The notes below the pieces were generated by a model that was not told where the DNA came from, did no database searches, and was given only the letters and a program-made list of their open reading frames with translations. From Mycolicibacterium sarraceniae (GTDB lineage Bacteria; Actinomycetota; Actinomycetes; Mycobacteriales; Mycobacteriaceae), in contig NZ_AP022595.1 of NCBI RefSeq assembly GCF_010731875.1, positions 806,001 through 870,000 of the forward strand: a stretch of 64,000 nt of DNA, given 5' to 3'. Below, in pieces: positions 18,597 through 29,728 of this stretch; the stretch's first letter is position 1; every line of letters begins with the position of its first letter. Position numbers and translations under genes: made by a program.

Positions 18597-20297
18597 GTGT
18601 CTGGAGGCCGGCGTGACGAACCCCGCGGGAATCCGGCTTTCGGGCCCTATCGCGGCTCGTCGGCCGGCGCCCCCGACGAACACCCCGGCATGGCCAACTA
18701 CCCCAGCGACGGTGACGGCATCCGCCGCTCCGGAGGCACCCGGCGGTCCAACCCGATCCCCAGCGCCAACCGCTACCTGCCGCCGCTGGGCGATCAGGAT
18801 CAACGCACCGAGAAGCTGTCCGGGCCACCGCCGGGCTCGCGTGGCGGCGTCGGTGGCGGTGCGGGCGAACGCGTCACTGTCACGCGGGCCGCGGCGATGC
18901 GCAGCCGCGAAATGGGCTCGCGGATGTACTCGATGGTGCACCGGGCGGCCACCGCCGATGGCGCCGACAAGTCCGGTCTGACGGCGCTCACCTGGCCGGT
19001 AGTCGCGAACTTCGCGGTCGACTCGGCCATGGCGGTCGCCCTGGCCAACACATTGTTCTTCGCCGCTGCATCTGGGGAGAGCAAGGGCAAAGTCGCGCTC
19101 TACCTGCTGATCACGATCGCGCCGTTCGCGGTGATCGCCCCACTCATCGGGCCTGCGCTGGACCGCGTGCAGCACGGCAGGCGTGCGGCGCTGGCGATGT
19201 CGTTCATCCTGCGCGCTGTGCTGGGGATCGTGCTGATCATGAACTACGACGGCGCCACCAACAACTACCCGTCGTGGGTGCTGTATCCGTGTGCGCTGGG
19301 AATGATGGTGCTGTCCAAGTCGTTCAGCGTGCTGCGCAGCGCGGTCACGCCCCGGGTGATGCCACCCACGATCGACCTGGTGCGGGTGAATTCACGGCTG
19401 ACGATGTTCGGCCTGATCGGCGGCACGATCGTCGGGGGCGGTATCGCGGCAGGGGCGGAGTATCTGCTCACCACGGTCTTCCAACTGCCCGGCGCGTTGT
19501 TCGTGGTCGTCTTCGTCGCCGTCGCGGGTGCCTCATGGTCCATGCGGATCCCGCGCTGGGTAGAGGTGACCGAAGGCGAGGTGCCGACCACACTGACCTA
19601 CCACGGTGACACCGGGGCGCTGCGACGGCCCGACCACGAGCCGGCCAGCAAGAAGGGCGCCCGGCGACAACCGCTGGGCCGCAACATCATCACATCGCTA
19701 TGGGGTAACTGCACGATCAAGGCGATGGTCGGGTTCCTGTTCTTGTACCCGGCGTTCGTCGCCAAATCCCATGACGCCAGCAGCTGGGAGCAGCTGGCCG
19801 TGCTAGGCCTGATCGGTGCGGCGGCCGGGATCGGGAACTTCGCGGGGAACTTCACCGCGGCGCGGATGAGGCTGGGCCGGCCGGCGATGCTCGTCGCGCG
19901 CATGACGGTGGCGGTGACGGTGGTTGCCCTGGTCGCGGCGGTCACCGGCAGTCTGATCGTGGTGGCAGTGGCCGCGCTGATCACCTCGGCATCGACCGCG
20001 ATCGCCAAGGCGTCCCTGGACGCGTCGCTGCAGGACGACCTGCCCGAGGAATCACGAGCATCAGCATTCGGGCGTTCGGAGTCGGTGCTACAGCTGGCCT
20101 GGGTGCTCGGAGGCGCGCTCGGCGTGCTGGTGTCCACCCAGCTGTGGGTGGGCTTCACCGCGATCACCGCGCTGCTGATTCCCGGCCTGGCCCAGACCAT
20201 CGTCAGCTACCGCGGTGATTCCTTGATCCCCGGGTTCGGCGGTAACCGTCCGGTGCTGGCCGAACCCGAAGGGGCATCGGCGGTGACCAACCAGTGA
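18597..20297 (+). CDS. MFS-type membrane protein (Rv0876c homologue)
   Basis: The 566-residue protein has an unusually long soluble N-terminus (about 110 residues, Pro/Gly/Arg-rich) followed by 12 or so membrane helices. The motif A-like loop is PALDRVQHGRR near residue 192, and SFSVLRSAVTPRVMPP near 240 is typical of this MFS branch. A hydrophilic central loop between helices 6 and 7 includes TYHGDTGALRRPDHEPASKK. GTG 18597 gives a length near the M. tuberculosis homologue. It overlaps the next gene by four bases. Substrate is unknown. Confidence 0.87.
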   Translation: MSGGRRDEPRGNPAFGPYRGSSAGAPDEHPGMANYPSDGDGIRRSGGTRRSNPIPSANRYLPPLGDQDQRTEKLSGPPPGSRGGVGGGAGERVTVTRAAAMRSREMGSRMYSMVHRAATADGADKSGLTALTWPVVANFAVDSAMAVALANTLFFAAASGESKGKVALYLLITIAPFAVIAPLIGPALDRVQHGRRAALAMSFILRAVLGIVLIMNYDGATNNYPSWVLYPCALGMMVLSKSFSVLRSAVTPRVMPPTIDLVRVNSRLTMFGLIGGTIVGGGIAAGAEYLLTTVFQLPGALFVVVFVAVAGASWSMRIPRWVEVTEGEVPTTLTYHGDTGALRRPDHEPASKKGARRQPLGRNIITSLWGNCTIKAMVGFLFLYPAFVAKSHDASSWEQLAVLGLIGAAAGIGNFAGNFTAARMRLGRPAMLVARMTVAVTVVALVAAVTGSLIVVAVAALITSASTAIAKASLDASLQDDLPEESRASAFGRSESVLQLAWVLGGALGVLVSTQLWVGFTAITALLIPGLAQTIVSYRGDSLIPGFGGNRPVLAEPEGASAVTNQ

Positions 20298-20785
20298 CAC
20301 GGTTAGCCCGCTGGCTTCTGGTGGTGGTCGTCGTTCTCGCGTCGGTCGGCGCCGGGATCGGTGCATGGGCGCTGACTCGGGACACCGGTTCGAAGCTGCC
20401 CGAGATCAGTGCCTACACCCACGGGCGTACCGTGCGGGTCGGGCCGTTCGTGTACTGCAACGTGATGAACCTCAACGAGTGCCAGAGCCCGCAGACTCAG
20501 GGCGAGCTGTCGGTCAACGACCGCGATCCCGTCCAGCTGTCGGTGCCGGCCGCCATCGGGCGGGCACCGTGGCGGCTGTTGCGGGTTTACGAGGATGAGC
20601 GCAATTCCACCACCACCATCTACCGGCCCGACACCGAACTGGCAGTGACGATTCCGACGGTCGACCCGCAGCGCGGGAAGCTGACCGGTGTGGTGGTGCA
20701 ACTCCTGACCTTGGTGCAGGACCCGAGCGGCGAGTTGCGGGACGCTCCGCACGCGGAGTGGTCGGTTCGGCTGGTCTGGCCTTAG
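20294..20785 (+). CDS. Exported DUF2771 family protein (Rv0875c homologue)
   Basis: The 163-residue protein starts with an uncleaved or cleaved export helix (LARWLLVVVVVLASVGAGIG). A beta-rich extracytoplasmic domain follows with two cysteines flanking NVMNLNE, probably a disulfide. The YEDERNSTTTIYRPD and RGKLTGVVVQLLT segments fit DUF2771 as I recall it. Its GTG start overlaps the MFS stop (GTGA), so it is a likely accessory protein of that transporter. The 3' end overlaps the convergent thiol transferase gene by four bases. Function is unknown. Confidence 0.8.
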   Translation: MTRLARWLLVVVVVLASVGAGIGAWALTRDTGSKLPEISAYTHGRTVRVGPFVYCNVMNLNECQSPQTQGELSVNDRDPVQLSVPAAIGRAPWRLLRVYEDERNSTTTIYRPDTELAVTIPTVDPQRGKLTGVVVQLLTLVQDPSGELRDAPHAEWSVRLVWP

Positions 20786-21852
20786 GGATTCTCGGCGAAC
20801 GTCGAGTTGTCGCCCTCGATCGTCGCGCCTGTCGACACCCAGTCGACGTTCGCGCCATGCCCAACCGGTACCCGCTCGGCCTCGCGCGTCGGCCCCGGCG
20901 GGGTGCCGTCACCGAACGGCCTGCCGCCCAGGGCTTCTCGACCGTGTGGTGTCAACCAATTGGAAAGCTCAGGCCCCTTCGGGACGATCCGGGTGGGATT
21001 GATGTCGGCGTGCACGATGTAGTAGTGCTGTTTGATCTGGACGAAGTCGGTGGTGTCGCCAAAACCCGGCGTCTGGAACAGATCTCGGGCGTAGGCCCAG
21101 AGCACCGGCATCTCAGCCAGTTTGGACCGGTTGCACTTGAAGTGGCCGTGGTAGACCGGATCGAAGCGGGCCAGCGTGGTGAACAGCCGCACATCAGCCT
21201 CGGTAATCGTGTCGCCGACGAGGTAACGCTGACTGGTCAGCCGTTCCGAAAGCCAGTCCAGCGCAATGAATAACCTGTCGTAGGCCGCCTCGTAGGACTC
21301 CTGAGAGCCGGCAAACCCGCAGCGATACACGCCATTGTTCACTTCGGTGTAGATCCTCTTGCCGACCTCGTCGATCTCGTCGCGCAGCGGCTCGGGATAC
21401 AGCTGCGGCGCACCGTCGCGGTGGAAGGCCTGCCACTGGGTGGAGAAGTCCAGCGTCATCTGCGCGAAGTCGTTGGTGACCACCTGCCCGGTCGCGATTT
21501 CGACAAGCGCCGGGACGGTGATGCCCTTGGCATAGCCGGGATAGCGCGCGAAGTACGCGTCCTGCAACCGCGGAATCTTGAGCACCGGGTCGACCCCACC
21601 GGGATCGAGATCGAAGGTCCAGCTGCGCTCGTCGTGCGTCGGCCCGCAGAACCCGATGGACAACACATCCTCGAGACCGAGTAGCCGTCGCACGATGATT
21701 GTCCGATTGGCCCACGGGCACGCCCGAGCAACAATCAGCCGGTAGCGGCCGGGTTCGCTCGCGTACCCGTCGGCACCGTCGGCGGTGATCCGCGTGGTGA
21801 TGTAGTTGGTATCGCGCTTGAACTCGCCGCCGCCGGCGATAGAGGAACCCAC
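20782..21852 (-). CDS. Glutathionyl-hydroquinone reductase-like (GST superfamily) protein
   Basis: The 356-residue protein follows the YqjG/PcpF xi-class glutathione transferase layout. It has an N-terminal thioredoxin-like domain with the active-site CPWANRT (cysteine near residue 45), preceded by RYRLIVARA. An all-helical C-terminal domain carries SQRYLVGDTITEADVRLFTT and PVLWAYARDLFQTPGF. Such enzymes reduce thiol-hydroquinone conjugates. Mycobacteria make mycothiol, not glutathione, so the real cosubstrate may be mycothiol; that is inference. The start is GTG 21852. It lies between DUF2771 and cspB, a place where M. tuberculosis has other genes. Confidence 0.85.
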   Translation of the reverse strand: MGSSIAGGGEFKRDTNYITTRITADGADGYASEPGRYRLIVARACPWANRTIIVRRLLGLEDVLSIGFCGPTHDERSWTFDLDPGGVDPVLKIPRLQDAYFARYPGYAKGITVPALVEIATGQVVTNDFAQMTLDFSTQWQAFHRDGAPQLYPEPLRDEIDEVGKRIYTEVNNGVYRCGFAGSQESYEAAYDRLFIALDWLSERLTSQRYLVGDTITEADVRLFTTLARFDPVYHGHFKCNRSKLAEMPVLWAYARDLFQTPGFGDTTDFVQIKQHYYIVHADINPTRIVPKGPELSNWLTPHGREALGGRPFGDGTPPGPTREAERVPVGHGANVDWVSTGATIEGDNSTFAENP

Positions 21853-21894
21853 GACACCAGTGTTCCCCAGCCCCCAGTGCGGGTCGAGGCGGGC

Positions 21895-22305
21895 CTAGGC
21901 GTCGAGCTCCTGCGCAACCGCCTTGACGACTTCGGACACTCGCCGGGCGACCTTGCGGTCCGGATAGCGCCCCTTGCGCAACTCGGGCTGCACCGCGCCT
22001 TCCAGCAGCGTGATCATGTCCTCGACCATGCCGTGCAGTTCGTCCGGCGTGTGCTTGCGCTCGACCGGTGTGGCCTCCCGCCGCGTCCGGGTCAGGCTCG
22101 GCGGCGGGTCGATCAGCTTGACGCTCAACGCCTGTGGCCCGCGACGGCCGGAGGCGAGGCCGAACTCGACCTTCTGACCGGCCTTGAGACCTTCGATGCC
22201 CTCGGGCAGTGCCGACGCACGGACATAGACGTCCTCGCCGTCCTCTTGGGACAGGAAGCCGAATCCCTTTTCGGCGTCGTACCACTTCACCTTGCCGGTC
22301 GGCAC
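21895..22305 (-). CDS. cspB: Cold-shock domain protein with C-terminal extension
   Basis: The 136-residue protein joins an N-terminal cold-shock domain to a 70-residue helical C-terminal domain, as in M. tuberculosis CspB. The RNA-binding motif [20 protein letters not shown] corresponds to RNP1, and DVYVRASAL to RNP2. The C-terminal domain includes [23 protein letters not shown] 22305 is preferred over an upstream in-frame ATG because AGGTGAG precedes it and the N-terminus PTGKVKWYD matches the family. It is an RNA chaperone. It diverges from the YccF gene. Confidence 0.92.
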   Translation of the reverse strand: MPTGKVKWYDAEKGFGFLSQEDGEDVYVRASALPEGIEGLKAGQKVEFGLASGRRGPQALSVKLIDPPPSLTRTRREATPVERKHTPDELHGMVEDMITLLEGAVQPELRKGRYPDRKVARRVSEVVKAVAQELDA

Positions 22306-22452
22306 TGGTCTCACCTGCTTGTCTAACGGGTCCATGACAACATGACGAAGCGTCCCGCGGGTGCAGGACGCGTGTCGGTGATCCTACTCGGGAAGAAGTG
22401 GGGCCAGCACCTGAGTTTAGTTCGGTAGGCTGGGCACACCGCTGGAGGAGAC

Positions 22453-22848
22453 ATGCGCCTGATCTTGAACGTCGTCTGGTTGCTGTTCGGCGGACTGTGG
22501 CTCGCCCTTGGCTACCTGCTCGCCGCACTCATCTGCTTCGCTCTGATCATCACGATTCCGTTCGGCTTCGCCGCGCTGCGGATCGCCGACTACGCGCTGT
22601 GGCCGTTCGGCCGGACTCTGGCCGATAAGCCCGGCCCGCGCCCGGGTGCCCTCGTCGGCAATGTGATCTGGGTGTTGCTGTTCGGGCTTTGGCTGGCGAT
22701 CGGGCATCTGGTGAGCGCGGCCGCCATGGCGATCACGATCATCGGGATCCCGCTGGCGCTGGCCAACCTCAAGCTCATACCGGTGTCGCTGATGCCGTTG
22801 GGCAAGGAGATCGTCCCCGCCGACCAGGCTCGGGTGGCGGCCGCATGA
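22453..22848 (+). CDS. YccF domain membrane protein
   Basis: The 131-residue protein carries two tandem YccF domains (about residues 1-55 and 63-120). Each has a WLLFGGLWLALG/WVLLFGLWLAIG helix followed by a second helix and a short GFAALRIADYALWPFG-type loop. This duplicated architecture is the standard YccF family form; biochemical function is unknown. GGAGGA is well placed before the ATG. The last codon overlaps the moaA start (ATGA), so it leads the moaA-moaD operon, as in M. tuberculosis. Confidence 0.9.
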   Translation: MRLILNVVWLLFGGLWLALGYLLAALICFALIITIPFGFAALRIADYALWPFGRTLADKPGPRPGALVGNVIWVLLFGLWLAIGHLVSAAAMAITIIGIPLALANLKLIPVSLMPLGKEIVPADQARVAAA

Positions 22849-23909
22849 CGATGACCTCGCTGGGCTTGCCGGCGATCCGCCGCGACGCCGGAGACCCCGC
22901 AGCCGAGATGCCCCGCTCCGGCCCGCTGATCGACACCTTCGGCCGGGTCGCCACCGACCTGCGCGTTTCGCTGACGGATCGCTGCAATCTGCGCTGTACC
23001 TATTGCATGCCGGCCGAGGGCATGGACTGGCTACCCGGCGACGAACTGCTGACTCACGACGAGCTGACCCGCCTGCTGACCCTGGCCGTCACCCGGCTCG
23101 GGATAGACAGTGTTCGCTTCACCGGCGGCGAGCCGCTGCTGTATCGCCGGCTGGAGGATCTGGTGGCCGAAGTGACCGCGCTGCGTCCACGCCCCGAGAT
23201 CGCGCTGACCACCAACGGGCTGGGGCTGGCCCGGCGCGCGCAGGCACTGGCCGATGCGGGAGTCGATCGGGTCAACGTCTCGCTGGACAGCCTCGACGCC
23301 GCGCACTTCGCCGCCATCACTCGCCGCGACCGCCTCAACGACGTCCTCGACGGGCTGTCGGCCGCGACCGCCGCAGGGCTGGGGCCGGTCAAGGTCAACG
23401 CGGTGCTGGATCCGGTCACCGGCCTCTCGGATGCCGTCGAACTCCTGGACTACTGCCTGCGCTACGGCTACCAGCTGCGGATCATCGAGCAGATGCCGCT
23501 GGATGCCGAGCACCTGTGGCGTCGTGACGCCACTCTGGGGGCCGACGATATCGTCACGGCCCTGGCCGCCCACTTCGAGCTGCGCACCGACCCGGCGCCG
23601 CGGGGTTCGGCTCCGGCTCAGCTGTGGCGCGTCAACGGCGGCCCCGCGACCGTCGGCATCATCGCATCGGTGTCGCACGCGTTCTGCGCGGCCTGCGATC
23701 GAACCCGCCTGACCGCCGACGGACAGATCCGTAACTGCCTGTTCGCCGCCGACGAAACGGACCTGCGCGGGCTGCTGCGGGGCGGCGCCGACGATGACGC
23801 CCTGGAGTTGGTCTGGCGGGCCGCGATGTGGCGCAAGGCGGCTGGGCACGGCATCAACGACCCGGGATTTGTGCAGCCGCAGCGGTCGATGAGCGCCATC
23901 GGTGGCTGA
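22845..23909 (+). CDS. moaA: GTP 3',8-cyclase MoaA
   Basis: The 354-residue radical SAM enzyme makes 3',8-cyclo-GTP, the first step of molybdenum cofactor synthesis, with MoaC. The N-terminal 4Fe-4S motif is CNLRCTYC (near residue 46), and the SAM-binding FTGGEPLL is near 91. The second cluster lies in CAACDRTRLTADGQIRNC near 280. The usual C-terminal GG tail is visible as SAIGG. The start overlaps the YccF stop and the 3' end overlaps moaD by eight bases, giving tight coupling. It matches the MoaA2 locus of M. tuberculosis. Confidence 0.95.
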   Translation: MTMTSLGLPAIRRDAGDPAAEMPRSGPLIDTFGRVATDLRVSLTDRCNLRCTYCMPAEGMDWLPGDELLTHDELTRLLTLAVTRLGIDSVRFTGGEPLLYRRLEDLVAEVTALRPRPEIALTTNGLGLARRAQALADAGVDRVNVSLDSLDAAHFAAITRRDRLNDVLDGLSAATAAGLGPVKVNAVLDPVTGLSDAVELLDYCLRYGYQLRIIEQMPLDAEHLWRRDATLGADDIVTALAAHFELRTDPAPRGSAPAQLWRVNGGPATVGIIASVSHAFCAACDRTRLTADGQIRNCLFAADETDLRGLLRGGADDDALELVWRAAMWRKAAGHGINDPGFVQPQRSMSAIGG

Positions 23910-24171
23910 GGTGAGCGCACCGGTAGAAGTGACTGTGCGTTTCTTCGCCGCGTCCCGCGCCGCCGCCGGTGCCGAGTCCGACCTGCTGAGCGTGCGCCAG
24001 GGTGCCACCATCGCCGACGTGGTGAGCGAACTGCGCTGCCGCAGTGACGAATTGGCACGAGTGTTACTGCGGTGTTCATATCTGTGCGACGGGGTCGCTG
24101 TGCGCAATCAAGCCATTGAACTGCGATCTGGCCAGACTCTCGACGTCTTGCCCCCGTTCGCCGGCGGATGA
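23902..24171 (+). CDS. moaD: Molybdopterin synthase sulfur carrier MoaD
   Basis: The 89-residue ubiquitin-like protein ends in LPPFAGG; the terminal Gly-Gly is the site of thiocarboxylation needed for sulfur transfer to precursor Z. The FFAASRAAAGAESDLLSV segment is the usual MoaD N-terminus. The start is GTG 23902 inside moaA. The MoaE subunit is encoded 1.6 kb away beyond rpfA, on the opposite strand. A strong inverted repeat begins at the stop codon and probably ends the transcript. Confidence 0.92.
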   Translation: MAEVSAPVEVTVRFFAASRAAAGAESDLLSVRQGATIADVVSELRCRSDELARVLLRCSYLCDGVAVRNQAIELRSGQTLDVLPPFAGG

Positions 24172-24196
24172 TCGTGATTTACGTCACATCACGATC
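24170..24196. terminator. Hairpin at the moaD stop codon
   Basis: GATCGTGAT (24170-24178) and ATCACGATC (24188-24196) form a perfect 9-bp stem with a 9-base loop, starting inside the moaD TGA. It has no U-tract, which is common for mycobacterial terminators. The same bases contain a CRP-type half-site pair, so the repeat may have a DNA-level role instead. Confidence 0.5.
24173..24188 (+). promoter_or_regulatory. CRP (cAMP receptor protein) binding site upstream of rpfA
   Basis: CGTGATTTACGTCACA matches the mycobacterial CRP consensus TGTGA-N6-TCACA at every inner position (GTGA-N6-TCAC). It lies about 430 bases before rpfA and upstream of the likely promoter. Control of rpfA by the cAMP-responsive CRP is established in M. 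tuberculosis (Rv3676), so I read this as the conserved site. Confidence 0.7.
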
Positions 24197-24276
24197 GGGT
24201 AACGAGATGGCCAGGGCGGAATTTTCTGCCCGGATCACCTGGGCGAATGCAAGCCTGTGGTGCGGCTTTAATCTTT

Positions 24277-24282
24277 TATAAG
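24277..24282 (+). promoter_or_regulatory. Candidate -10 element for rpfA
   Basis: TATAAG in an AT-rich patch (TTTTATAAGG) is the best -10 match between the CRP site and the riboswitch. No convincing -35 is seen at 17 bases upstream, as expected for an activator-dependent promoter. Transcription from about 24289 would give a leader of roughly 330 bases. Confidence 0.35.
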
Positions 24283-24397
24283 GTTTGCCGGTAGCAGAAA
24301 CGCCCGAATGTGCAAAAGGTGACGGCACTCTCGGTTGCAGTTAGCGTCTCTGCCAGGTCCACCCCCTCCCCCTGGGGGAAGGCCCTCTCCGCTCTTA

Positions 24398-25792
<1,395 letters not shown>

Positions 25793-25796
25793 GCCC

Positions 25797-26222
25797 TCAG
25801 GCCGAATTCACCCACTCGTCGGTACCGTCGGCGAAGAACTGCTGCTTCCACACCGGTAGCCGCGCTTTGACGGTGTCGACGAGCAGGGCGCACGCCTCGA
25901 ACGCCGCCCCGCGATGGTCGGCCGCCACGGCGGCCACCAGGGCGGCATCCCCGATGTGCAGCGTTCCCACCCGATGGCTGGCGGCGAGCGCCCGCACACC
26001 CGGAGATTGCGCGGCCACCTCAGCCAGCGCCTCGAACAATGTCTGCTCGGCCAGCGGGTGCGCGGAGTAGTCCAGCCGCACCACGTCCCGGCCCCCGTCG
26101 TGATTGCGCACCACTCCGGAGAAACCGACCACCGCGCCGGCGGCATCGCTGGCGACGAGCTCCTCGTGTTCGGTCAGCGAGATCGGGCCGTCGACGAGCG
26201 CGGCCCGCAGGATCCGTGTCAT
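25797..26222 (-). CDS. moaE: Molybdopterin synthase catalytic subunit MoaE
   Basis: The 141-residue large subunit of molybdopterin synthase converts precursor Z with MoaD thiocarboxylate. Typical segments are [52 protein letters not shown] and the catalytic-lysine tail [20 protein letters not shown] 26222 overlaps the mog stop by four bases. It is the last gene of the moaC-mog-moaE operon, convergent with rpfA and only four bases from its stop. Confidence 0.93.
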   Translation of the reverse strand: MTRILRAALVDGPISLTEHEELVASDAAGAVVGFSGVVRNHDGGRDVVRLDYSAHPLAEQTLFEALAEVAAQSPGVRALAASHRVGTLHIGDAALVAAVAADHRGAAFEACALLVDTVKARLPVWKQQFFADGTDEWVNSA

Positions 26223-26698
26223 GAGCGGTGGTCTCCCCCGGACAGTTGGTCCAGCGCATGGTCGAGGACATCGGCCAGCACCGACAATCCATCGCGTACC
26301 CCGCCAGTGGATCCGGGCAGGTTCACCACGAGCGTGCGCCCGGCCACGCCGCACAGGCCGCGCGACAGCACCGACGTCGGTACCGCGGGCAGCCCGGAGC
26401 GGCGGATGGCATCGGCCAATCCCGAGATCTGGTAGTCGAGGACGCCCAGCGTGGCCTCCGGGGTGGCGTCGGTCGGCGATATCCCGGTCCCGCCGGAGGT
26501 GATCACGACATCCGATCCCGCATCGATCGCCTCACGCAGGGCGTCACCGACGGCGCTGCCGTCGACCACCACGACCGGATCGGGGACGGTGAACCCGCGT
26601 TCGGCGAGCCAGGCGACGATGATCGGGCCGGTGCGATCCTCGTAAACGCCGGTCGCCGCCCGGGTGGAGGCGATTACGACCCGACCGGACCTACTCAC
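26219..26698 (-). CDS. mog: Molybdopterin adenylyltransferase-type protein (Mog/MoaB)
   Basis: The 159-residue protein activates molybdopterin by adenylylation before metal insertion. The MPT-binding motif [20 protein letters not shown] lies near residue 72 and [19 protein letters not shown] near the C-terminus, both diagnostic of the MogA/MoaB fold. GTG 26698 overlaps the moaC stop by four bases (GTGA), and its own stop overlaps moaE. The chain of overlaps indicates one translationally coupled operon. Confidence 0.9.
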   Translation of the reverse strand: MSRSGRVVIASTRAATGVYEDRTGPIIVAWLAERGFTVPDPVVVVDGSAVGDALREAIDAGSDVVITSGGTGISPTDATPEATLGVLDYQISGLADAIRRSGLPAVPTSVLSRGLCGVAGRTLVVNLPGSTGGVRDGLSVLADVLDHALDQLSGGDHRS

Positions 26699-27183
26699 CC
26701 CTGTCGCACCCACAAGCCGGTTTTGCCGCCCTCTTTGCGCAGCAACCGGATGTTCTCGAGGCACGCGGCGGGGTCGACGGCCTTGATCATGTCGTACACC
26801 GTCAGGGCGGCGACGCTGACGGCGGTCAGCGCTTCCATTTCGACACCGGTGCGGTCGGTGGTGCGCACCGAAGCGGTGACGACGACCTCGGACTCCCCGA
26901 TCGCGAACTCGATGTCGACACTGGTGAGCGCGAGATGGTGGCACAGCGGGATGAGGTCACTGGTGCGTTTGGCGGCCAAAATGCCGGCCACCCGGGCGGT
27001 CGCGAGGGCATCGCCCTTGGCCAGCCCGCCGGACGCGATGAGGGCAACCACCTCGGCGGTGGTGTGAACGGTGCCCGCTGCCATCGCGGTACGGGTGGTC
27101 GCGGTCTTCTCGGTGACGTCGACCATGCGCGCCGCACCGTGCTCGTCAAGGTGCGAGAGACGAGGCTGCGGTCCGCTGGTCAC
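26695..27183 (-). CDS. moaC: Cyclic pyranopterin monophosphate synthase MoaC
   Basis: The 162-residue enzyme converts 3',8-cyclo-GTP to cyclic pyranopterin monophosphate, completing the step begun by MoaA. Family motifs are [18 protein letters not shown] at the N-terminus, [17 protein letters not shown] near residue 78, and [17 protein letters not shown] followed by RKEGGKTG, with the catalytic lysines. The GTG start at 27183 lies three bases after the stop of a small conserved gene. The MoaA partner is encoded on the other strand 3 kb away. Confidence 0.94.
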   Translation of the reverse strand: MTSGPQPRLSHLDEHGAARMVDVTEKTATTRTAMAAGTVHTTAEVVALIASGGLAKGDALATARVAGILAAKRTSDLIPLCHHLALTSVDIEFAIGESEVVVTASVRTTDRTGVEMEALTAVSVAALTVYDMIKAVDPAACLENIRLLRKEGGKTGLWVRQG

Positions 27184-27186
27184 CGG

Positions 27187-27369
27187 TTACTTGTTGACGA
27201 CGGTGACCGGGTGCAGATACGGCAGTTCGGAGGCGGGCAGCGGGAACGTGATGTCGCCGAACGGGGACAGTGCGCCCACCCGGTCGGCGGCCAGCTCGCT
27301 CACGGCGTGGTCCTCGGGGTCGCGGGTCGGCCAGCCATTATCGACATACGGAGTCTTCTTCTCAGCCAC
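27187..27369 (-). CDS. Small conserved hypothetical protein (Rv0863 position)
   Basis: This 60-residue acidic protein starts with a GTG at 27369 and reads [20 protein letters not shown] at the N-terminus, ending in [13 protein letters not shown]. No helix-turn-helix, metal site or membrane segment is visible. Its place just before moaC and opposite the XPB partner gene corresponds to Rv0863 of M. tuberculosis. It may be the first gene of the moaC-mog-moaE operon. Function is unknown; the gene call rests on synteny and the tight spacing. Confidence 0.65.
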   Translation of the reverse strand: MAEKKTPYVDNGWPTRDPEDHAVSELAADRVGALSPFGDITFPLPASELPYLHPVTVVNK

Positions 27370-27434
27370 CGCAACATTCTGACACTCCGACGGCCAAGTT
27401 GTGCACACAGGCGGCTGTTTTACGCTGGTCAACA

Positions 27435-29696
27435 ATGACTGAACCGTCGTCCCCAGGCATGCCGCTGGGCGCCTGGCTGGCGGATATGCCCGACGACCGG
27501 CTGATCCGTCTTTTGGAACTGCGGCCGGACCTCGCCCAACCCGCACCCGGCAGCATCGCGGCACTGGCCGCTCGGGCCGTCGCCCGCCAGTCGGTGAAGG
27601 CTGCCACCGACGAGCTGGACTTCCTGCGGCTGGCGATCCTCGACGCACTACTGGTGCTGCATGCCGAGACCACCGCCGTGCCGGTGGCAGGGGTCGTGGC
27701 GCTGATCGGTAAGCGTTGCGACAAGCAAACTGTGCTGGCCGCTCTGGATGATCTGCGCGACCGCGCCCTGGTGTGGGGTGACGACGCCGGGGTGCGGGTA
27801 TCGGCAGAGACCGCCGCCGGGCTGCCCTGGTACCCCGGGCAAGCCATCCTCGAAGACTCCTCGAAGTCCGCCGCCGAGATCTCGGCCGCCATCGACGCAC
27901 TCTCAGAACCCCAGACCGAATTGCTGGAACTGCTGTTGACGGGTTCTCCCGTCGGCCGGACCCGCGACGCCGCACCGGACGCGCCTGCCGACCGCCCGGT
28001 GCCCCAGTTGCTTGCGGCCGGCCTGTTGCGCCAGCTCGACGAGGAGACGGTGATCCTGCCGCGCCAGGTCGGCCAGGTGCTGCGCGGCGAGGAGCCCGGC
28101 CCGGCAGATCTGAGCGCGCCGGACCCGGTAACGAGCAGCACCACCGTCGCCGATGCCGACGCCGCCGCGGCGGGTGCGTTGCTGGACGTGATCCGCGAGA
28201 TCGAGATGGTGATCGAAACCCTTTCCACCACAACGGTTCCCGAGCTGCGAAGCGGCGGCCTGGGGGTCCGCGAGGCTAAGCGTCTGAGCAAGCTCACCGG
28301 GATCGACGAACAACGCCTTGGCCTGGTCCTGGAGATCAGCGCGGCGGCCGGTCTCATCGCCAGCGGCACACCCGATCCCCAGCCAGCGGATGGGCCGGGC
28401 CCGTACTGGACGCCCACGGTGGCAGCCGACCGGTTCCTCGAAACACCCACCGCCGCACGCTGGTATCTGCTGGCCACCACCTGGCTGGAGCTACCGTCAC
28501 GCCCCGGTCTGATCGGCAGCCGCGGCCCTGACGGGAAACCGTATGCGGCACTGTCTGATTCGCTGTACTCGACGGCCGCGCCACTGGACCGCCTACTGCT
28601 GCTGGAACTGCTGGCCGCCCTGGTGCCCGGGTCGGGCGTCGATGCGATGTGCGCTTCGCAGGCGCTGATCTGGCAGCGGCCCCGCTGGGCTGCGCGGTTG
28701 CAGCCCGAGCCCGTCGCGCATCTGCTCGACGAGGCGCACACCCTGGGACTGGTTGGCCGCGGCGCCTTGAGCACACCGGCGCGGGTGCTGCTCACCGGCG
28801 ACGAGGACGCGGCCGTCGAGGCGATGAACAAGATCCTGCCCGCGCCGATCGATCACTTCCTGGTACAGGCCGACCTGACCGTGGTGGCGCCCGGGCCCCT
28901 GCAACGCGAGCTGGCCGACGAGCTTGCGTCGGTGGCCGCGGTGGAATCGGCGGGTGCGGCCATGGTGTACCGGGTCAGCGAAGCCTCCATCCGGCACGCA
29001 CTGGATACCGGTCGCAGCGCGGGATCGTTGCACGCCTTCTTCGAAGGTCATTCGAAAACCCCTGTCCCCCAAGGTTTGACGTACCTGATCAACGATGTCG
29101 CGCGCCGGCACGGTCAACTGCGGGTCGGCATTGCATCGTCGTTCCTGCGTTGCGAGGATCCGAGCCTGCTTGCGCACGCGGTGGCAGCGCAGGCCCTTGA
29201 GCACCTCGAGGTGCGGCTGTTGGCGCCCACGGTGGCGGTGTCGCAAGCACCGATCGGCGAGCTGCTCGCCGCGTTGCGGGCGGCGGGGTTCGCCCCGGCC
29301 GCCGAGGACTCCTCGGGCGCGATCGTCGATCTGCGCACGCACAGCGCCCGGGTGTCGGCGCCGGGACACCGCCGGCTGTTCCGGCCGATGCCCAAGCCGA
29401 GTGTGGAAACCCTGGCGTCGGTGGTGGCGGTGCTGCGCCGGGTGGACTCGGCCAATCCGTTCGCCAACGTCCGCCTCGACCCGGCGGTGTCGATGGCGCT
29501 GCTGCAACAGGCAGCGATGGAACACAAAGACGTGGTGATCGGTTATGTGGATGCGGCGGGCGTGGCCACCCAGCGGGTGGTGCGCCCCCTTACGGTCAGT
29601 GGCGGGCAGCTACTGGCCTGGGATCCCACTCAGGGCCGTCCGCGGGAGTTCGCGGTACATCGCGTGACATCGGTGATGTCGGCCGGCACTGGATAA
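27435..29696 (+). CDS. XPB-partner protein with XPB/Ssl2-like domain (Rv0862c homologue)
   Basis: The 753-residue protein has several winged-helix-like helical modules in the first 480 residues (for example [20 protein letters not shown] and [20 protein letters not shown]). A conserved central domain carries [20 protein letters not shown] and [20 protein letters not shown], the XPB/Ssl2-like helicase-associated domain (Helicase_C_3, as I recall it for Rv0862c). The C-terminus with [20 protein letters not shown] resembles a WYL-type beta domain. No Walker motifs are present, so it is not itself a helicase. It is followed 32 bases later by the XPB gene, suggesting a complex. Confidence 0.88.
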   Translation: MTEPSSPGMPLGAWLADMPDDRLIRLLELRPDLAQPAPGSIAALAARAVARQSVKAATDELDFLRLAILDALLVLHAETTAVPVAGVVALIGKRCDKQTVLAALDDLRDRALVWGDDAGVRVSAETAAGLPWYPGQAILEDSSKSAAEISAAIDALSEPQTELLELLLTGSPVGRTRDAAPDAPADRPVPQLLAAGLLRQLDEETVILPRQVGQVLRGEEPGPADLSAPDPVTSSTTVADADAAAAGALLDVIREIEMVIETLSTTTVPELRSGGLGVREAKRLSKLTGIDEQRLGLVLEISAAAGLIASGTPDPQPADGPGPYWTPTVAADRFLETPTAARWYLLATTWLELPSRPGLIGSRGPDGKPYAALSDSLYSTAAPLDRLLLLELLAALVPGSGVDAMCASQALIWQRPRWAARLQPEPVAHLLDEAHTLGLVGRGALSTPARVLLTGDEDAAVEAMNKILPAPIDHFLVQADLTVVAPGPLQRELADELASVAAVESAGAAMVYRVSEASIRHALDTGRSAGSLHAFFEGHSKTPVPQGLTYLINDVARRHGQLRVGIASSFLRCEDPSLLAHAVAAQALEHLEVRLLAPTVAVSQAPIGELLAALRAAGFAPAAEDSSGAIVDLRTHSARVSAPGHRRLFRPMPKPSVETLASVVAVLRRVDSANPFANVRLDPAVSMALLQQAAMEHKDVVIGYVDAAGVATQRVVRPLTVSGGQLLAWDPTQGRPREFAVHRVTSVMSAGTG

Positions 29697-29728
29697 TGGA
29701 CGGTTATGAGCTTTAGGCAGGTGGGCGC

